Part shown: one piece after another, positions 5,547 to 8,430 of the stretch
Position numbering within the stretch: position 1 is the first letter of the stretch
Layout of the letters: each line of letters starts with the position of its first letter
Source: Spirochaetaceae bacterium
Lineage (GTDB): Bacteria > Spirochaetota > Spirochaetia > B11-G9
NCBI GenBank assembly: GCA_030633365.1
Contig: DAOVSY010000117.1
Span: 1 to 8,430, forward strand
Reading direction: 5' to 3'
Length of the DNA: 8,430 bases
The notes under the pieces: generated by a model
Told to the model about the DNA's origin: nothing
What the model saw: the letters and a program-made list of their open reading frames with translations, nothing else
Database searches by the model: none
Made by a program: the position numbers and the translations under genes

Positions 5547-7387
5547 AACTGTATTCTCCTTTCAATATCTTCCACAGCGACAAAGACCTTATCTATCAGA
5601 TTTTTAATTTGTAACTGAAGATCTTTACCTTCAAGGGAGGAACCTGCATATTGGATTTCATCTAGAAGAGAAAAAACTTCTAATATTAGAGGATTTTTCA
5701 TTAGATCATTTTCTGTTACAGATCTATTGGTTTCAGTTATTTTATTTGTCATATAACTTTGAAAAACTAACTTTATTTTTTTACCATGATCTTCAGAAGA
5801 ATCCTCTAATTTTAATTCAATATTTTTTAATTCCTTTGTTATTTCATCCAAAGTATTTTTACCATGGGATTTAATAGTAAAAAATTTCATTTTTTTTGAG
5901 AATACAAGAAAGAAAATTACCAGAAAAATTAATGGTGGAATTATTAGGACAAGAATAAGAGGAAATTGGCTAAGAGTTTTAATTCCATAATTCTGATTTT
6001 CAAGAATTTTTATATCAATATAATTAAAATTAATTCCATTATTTGCAGCCTGTACAATCTCCTGCTGTAAGTCACCAGAGATAGTGCTGGTTGTTCCTTC
6101 CACTTTTACAGCAGAACCTCTGGCAACAACTATAGGGATGGCCTGGGATCTTGCAATACTATATTTTCCTTTTAAAGTATCAAAATAAGGTATCTCAAGA
6201 GCTGGTATTTGAGTAACAGTATCATTTAAAGATCGAATGGTTTGAGTAAATACTATGCTCTTTCCTTCAATTTTTCCTGCAGATATTTCTGAAGGCATTT
6301 TGAAATTAGCTGCCAGTTCGTATTGTTCCTGCAAATTTGGAGGATCCCAATTTTCAATATTTAAGGGTCCGGTTATTCTCAAAGTGAAGGTAATGGGGTC
6401 ACCGACCCTAACATCCAGTGGGCTTGCACTGGTTTCAATATTTAATTCTCCAATATAGCCATTAAATTTATCAGGCTTTCCTAACTCTGGGAGAGCCATG
6501 ACTTTTAAAGACAGATCATTTGAAGGGACAGTAAATTGTTTATATTCCGGGGAGAAAGAAGAAAAGAAAGAACTAAACATATCACTTCCCCTACCAGATC
6601 TTGAAGTTTGGGCACTAACAGAAATAACAGATTTAGGGATAGTGAAATTACCAGGAGTTTTTGGAGTAACTAACTTACTGAAAGTTACTGTTGTATAAGA
6701 TTTTCCTTTAATAGTTCCTTTCCCCTGAACAGCAGTTACAGATATTCCATCCACAGGGAACCTGACTAAAGTGGAAGGATCAGTATTAGTATTATCCTGA
6801 TCAATAAAACTGAAATTTTTATCCTGCAAAAAAGGAATCGAATAAATAAATTCATTTATATTCATTCCAATATACCAGGTAAATGTAATTACCAGAGATT
6901 CTCCAACATAAGCTTTATCTTTATCCAGGCTTACTAACAGTTTAAGATTATCACTCTCTTCTGCCTCTTTTGATTCTATTTTTATAGATCTTGTGGTAAA
7001 TTTATTTTCCTCTATTATTACAGAAACCGATGGGATTGTAAGAATCCCTGGCTTCAAGGGAGTTAAAGAATAAGAAATAATGTATGCAGTATTTATAATC
7101 TCTTTTCTACGACCATTTATTATGCTTATCTGACGACTGCTGTTATTTTGCCCTCCAAGGAATTTGACTTTAAAACTTTCTGTAAAATTAGTATCTCCCC
7201 AGTTTTCTTTTGGGAAATCAGTAGCATTATCACTTCCCTGTATCTGTATCTGATAAATAAAGGATTCTCCCACACTTAAAATATTTTTTTCAACAACAGC
7301 AGCAATCTCAATATCTACAGCAAATAAGGGAAATGAAACTATTAGAAGAAATGTTACATTAGAAAGGAAGATACCAACTCTTTTCAT
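5543..7387 (-). CDS. batD: BatD: membrane-anchored oxygen-tolerance protein
   Basis: The protein is 614 residues from the chosen start. It has a signal peptide (MKRVGIFLSNVTFLLIVSFP, cleavage near residue 23), a long beta-rich ectodomain to about 470, one membrane helix at 476-497, and a cytoplasmic tail of about 115 residues with a charged helical region. The ectodomain shows the repeated BatD pattern: an N-terminal unit where VVEKNILSVGESFIYQIQI is followed by LKPGILTIPSVSV, a second from about 148 (VGESLVITFTW, then TPKTPGNFTIP), and a third from about 316 (VRVGDPITFTLRITG). An upstream in-frame ATG (7423) would add 12 residues, overlap batC and bury the signal peptide. The ATG at 7387 is preferred: AAGGAC (complement of 7395-7400) is 7 nt away and the batC stop is 1 nt upstream. 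Bat proteins are linked to oxygen and stress tolerance in Bacteroides and to envelope stress elsewhere. Confidence 0.88.
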   Translation of the reverse strand: MKRVGIFLSNVTFLLIVSFPLFAVDIEIAAVVEKNILSVGESFIYQIQIQGSDNATDFPKENWGDTNFTESFKVKFLGGQNNSSRQISIINGRRKEIINTAYIISYSLTPLKPGILTIPSVSVIIEENKFTTRSIKIESKEAEESDNLKLLVSLDKDKAYVGESLVITFTWYIGMNINEFIYSIPFLQDKNFSFIDQDNTNTDPSTLVRFPVDGISVTAVQGKGTIKGKSYTTVTFSKLVTPKTPGNFTIPKSVISVSAQTSRSGRGSDMFSSFFSSFSPEYKQFTVPSNDLSLKVMALPELGKPDKFNGYIGELNIETSASPLDVRVGDPITFTLRITGPLNIENWDPPNLQEQYELAANFKMPSEISAGKIEGKSIVFTQTIRSLNDTVTQIPALEIPYFDTLKGKYSIARSQAIPIVVARGSAVKVEGTTSTISGDLQQEIVQAANNGINFNYIDIKILENQNYGIKTLSQFPLILVLIIPPLIFLVIFFLVFSKKMKFFTIKSHGKNTLDEITKELKNIELKLEDSSEDHGKKIKLVFQSYMTNKITETNRSVTENDLMKNPLILEVFSLLDEIQYAGSSLEGKDLQLQIKNLIDKVFVAVEDIERRIQL

Positions 7388-7388
7388 C

Positions 7389-8180
7389 CTACCAGTCCTT
7401 ATCCACTGGCTCTCCGGATCCATTGCTTATTAACAATTGCATTGCTTCCTGCCTTCTGGCTTCTTCATTAAGAATATCTTTAGGTGAGATTTCTTCGGAG
7501 GAATAGGCGGATTCGGTATTTTCGCTTTGCTGCTGTTCTTCCTGCTGTTGATCAGCATTCTGTTGTTCACCATCTTGCTGTTCACTATTTTGCTCCTGCT
7601 GATCCCCCTCCTGTTCATTCCCATCTTGCTGCTCACCATCCTGCTGATCTTCAGACTCTTGATCACCTTCTTCCTGTTCTTCATCCTGCTGTTGTTTTAG
7701 TTCATCCAGTTTAATTCTTGAGAGCTCAAGGTTATAGGAAGCATCAGGGTTATCATAATCCAGTTGTAAAACTCTCTCAAAATGATTTACTGCCTTTCCG
7801 TAATGTTCCAGAGCCTGTTCTGGATTTTCAGCTTTTACTGTTTCTGCCAGCATATAATTACTGTTACCTGCATTATAAACAGCTTTTATCTGATCCTTTT
7901 CAGAATTTGCATATGTTCCTGCATCTTCAAAATCAGAAAAAGATTTATCATACTGACCCAATTTATAGTAGGAAACTCCTCTGTTATAATAAAGATCAAA
8001 ATCAGCTTTTTTGCCAAGTCCTTCTGAATATTCTACAGAAGCTCCCTCAAAATCACCATCTTTATAAAGGTTGTTTCCATTTATTTCATTCTCCTTATAT
8101 CCCATAGGGAAAATAAAAGAAGAGGAAAGCAATATTAACAAAGTAGAAAATATGAATCCTAAAACATACTTACTTCTCAT
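7389..8180 (-). CDS. batC: BatC: periplasmic TPR protein with Gln/Glu-rich linker
   Basis: The 263-residue protein has a signal peptide (MRSKYVLGFIF, hydrophobic to about residue 26), then TPR-type repeats: about 30-58 (NNLYKDGDFEGASVEYSEGL), 61-92 (FDLYYNRGVSYYKLGQYDKS and onward) and 98-144, ending DYDNPDASYNLEL. Residues 163-221 are an extreme Gln/Glu/Asp/Gly linker with almost no hydrophobic residues. The C-terminal 40 residues return to normal composition, with an amphipathic helix (ILNEEARRQEAMQLL) and a final PVDKDW, an ending typical of BatC homologues and probably a conserved contact site. It begins 1 nt after the batB stop and ends 1 nt before batD. The SD AGGAGG (complement of 8193-8198) is 12 nt from the ATG, longer than usual, but coupling to batB would help. 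Its likely role is a scaffold bridging BatB and BatD. Confidence 0.87.
   Translation of the reverse strand: MRSKYVLGFIFSTLLILLSSSFIFPMGYKENEINGNNLYKDGDFEGASVEYSEGLGKKADFDLYYNRGVSYYKLGQYDKSFSDFEDAGTYANSEKDQIKAVYNAGNSNYMLAETVKAENPEQALEHYGKAVNHFERVLQLDYDNPDASYNLELSRIKLDELKQQQDEEQEEGDQESEDQQDGEQQDGNEQEGDQQEQNSEQQDGEQQNADQQQEEQQQSENTESAYSSEEISPKDILNEEARRQEAMQLLISNGSGEPVDKDW
7518..7694 (-). repeat. Low-complexity CAG/GAA-rich tract encoding the BatC linker
   Basis: This stretch of batC (codons 163-221) is built from imperfect copies of CAG-CAG-GAT/GAA-GG type triplets, encoding units such as QQDGEQQDG and EGDQQEQ. The copies are degenerate and stay in frame. The bias opens long antisense frames that are not genes. 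Triplet-based length changes here would alter linker length without breaking the protein. Confidence 0.6.
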
Positions 8181-8181
8181 A

Positions 8182-8430
8182 TCAGGAATTATCCTCCTGC
8201 TTTAAATAACCAAATAAGAGTACAATAAATGCCAAAATAATAAAAATCTGGAACAACTCCTGGTATTTCATAATCGTATCTCCCTGAAGTTCTTTTTTCT
8301 CTGCAGTGGCTATTAAACGAAGATAAATCTCTCCCAGGTCAAAAGCACCAGTTCCAACATTTAAGTATTTACCTCCAGGACTAACTGCAGCCATAGCTCT
8401 AAGTGTATCGGCATCCAGTTTAGTCCAGAC
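8182..8430 (-). CDS. batB: BatB: C-terminal end of a VWA-domain membrane protein (5' end outside window)
   Basis: Only the last 82 residues are inside the window; the frame runs off the right edge as VWTKLDADTLRAMAAVSPGG, so the internal ATG at 8394 is not its start. The visible segment matches the end of a BatB von Willebrand A domain: LDADTLRAMA (last helix), SPGGKYLNVGTGAFDLGEIY (strand and loop), then LRLIATAEKKEL. It closes with a membrane helix, LFQIFIILAFIVLLFGYL, at about 13 to 30 residues before a short KQEDNS-type tail. In full-length BatB the MIDAS metal-binding motif lies further upstream and cannot be checked here. It sits first in the visible batB-C-D-E order, and its stop (TGA, 8182-8184) is 1 nt from the batC ATG. 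Confidence 0.85.
   Translation of the reverse strand, partial: VWTKLDADTLRAMAAVSPGGKYLNVGTGAFDLGEIYLRLIATAEKKELQGDTIMKYQELFQIFIILAFIVLLFGYLKQEDNS

Noticed and set aside
6255..6698. Two plus-strand frames (6255-6458 and 6498-6698) inside batD.
   Set aside because: They are antisense to batD with no SD, no domain and no conserved-looking motif.
7388..7423. Upstream ATG (7423) as the batD start.
   Set aside because: It would overlap batC by 35 nt and put 12 polar residues before a clear signal peptide, while ATG 7387 has a well-spaced SD.
7430..7684. Minus-strand 84-codon frame within batC.
   Set aside because: It is a shifted reading of the CAG/GAA-rich linker; the Lys/Asn/Ser/Met-heavy product is typical of an off-frame shadow.
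7484..8107. Several plus-strand frames opposite batC (for example 7484-7714, 7718-8107, 7782-8027).
   Set aside because: They are antisense to a well-supported gene, have odd composition (His/Pro or Cys/Phe rich) produced by the repetitive batC linker and AT bias, and lack convincing SD sites.

Overview
The window is AT-rich (roughly one third G+C) bacterial DNA with dense, mostly SD-preceded genes. Its right half is the downstream part of a batB-batC-batD-batE cluster (Bacteroides aerotolerance family). A Sec-exported TPR BatC, a BatE that joins TPR and SH3-like domains, and a relaxed-lipobox lipoprotein next door together fit a low-GC spirochaete. That assignment is inference, because no rRNA or other taxonomic marker is present.

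Left part (1-3047, + strand): the tail of a possible upstream gene (1-111); a secreted transglutaminase-like protein with a Cys-His-Asp triad and a TPR-like C-terminal half (148-1560), whose start has no Shine-Dalgarno site; a 30-codon remnant resembling the first membrane helix of a potassium channel (1659-1751); and a 12-helix MFS transporter with a TTG start (1821-3047).

Middle (3048-4647): a 78-residue orphan protein on the minus strand (3065-3301), whose promoter is framed by a perfect 10-bp inverted repeat that looks like an operator; a spacer of about 225 bp; a VanZ-like membrane protein (3574-3978) overlapping by one base a HesB/IscA-like Cys protein (3978-4268); and, convergent with it, a small lipocalin-like lipoprotein (4276-4647).

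Right part (4648-8430, minus strand): a terminator hairpin at 4684-4706, then batE, batD, batC and the 3' end of batB. Spacings are 1 nt (batB/batC), 1 nt (batC/batD) and a 4-nt ATGA overlap (batD/batE), so this is one tightly coupled operon. Its promoter and upstream members (in relatives moxR, a DUF58 gene and batA) lie beyond the right edge. BatB (VWA domain with a membrane anchor), BatC (periplasmic TPR), BatD (large beta-rich ectodomain, one TM helix, cytoplasmic tail) and BatE (periplasmic TPR, TM helices, SH3-like) are expected to form an envelope complex working with a MoxR-type AAA+ ATPase.

I do not see a clearly new multi-gene system. The points most worth a second look are the operator-like repeat at the 78-aa gene, the SD-less and possibly leaderless start of the transglutaminase-like gene with its 17-codon leader ORF, the channel remnant, and the coupled VanZ/HesB-like pair. 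There is no gene-free stretch over 300 bases.
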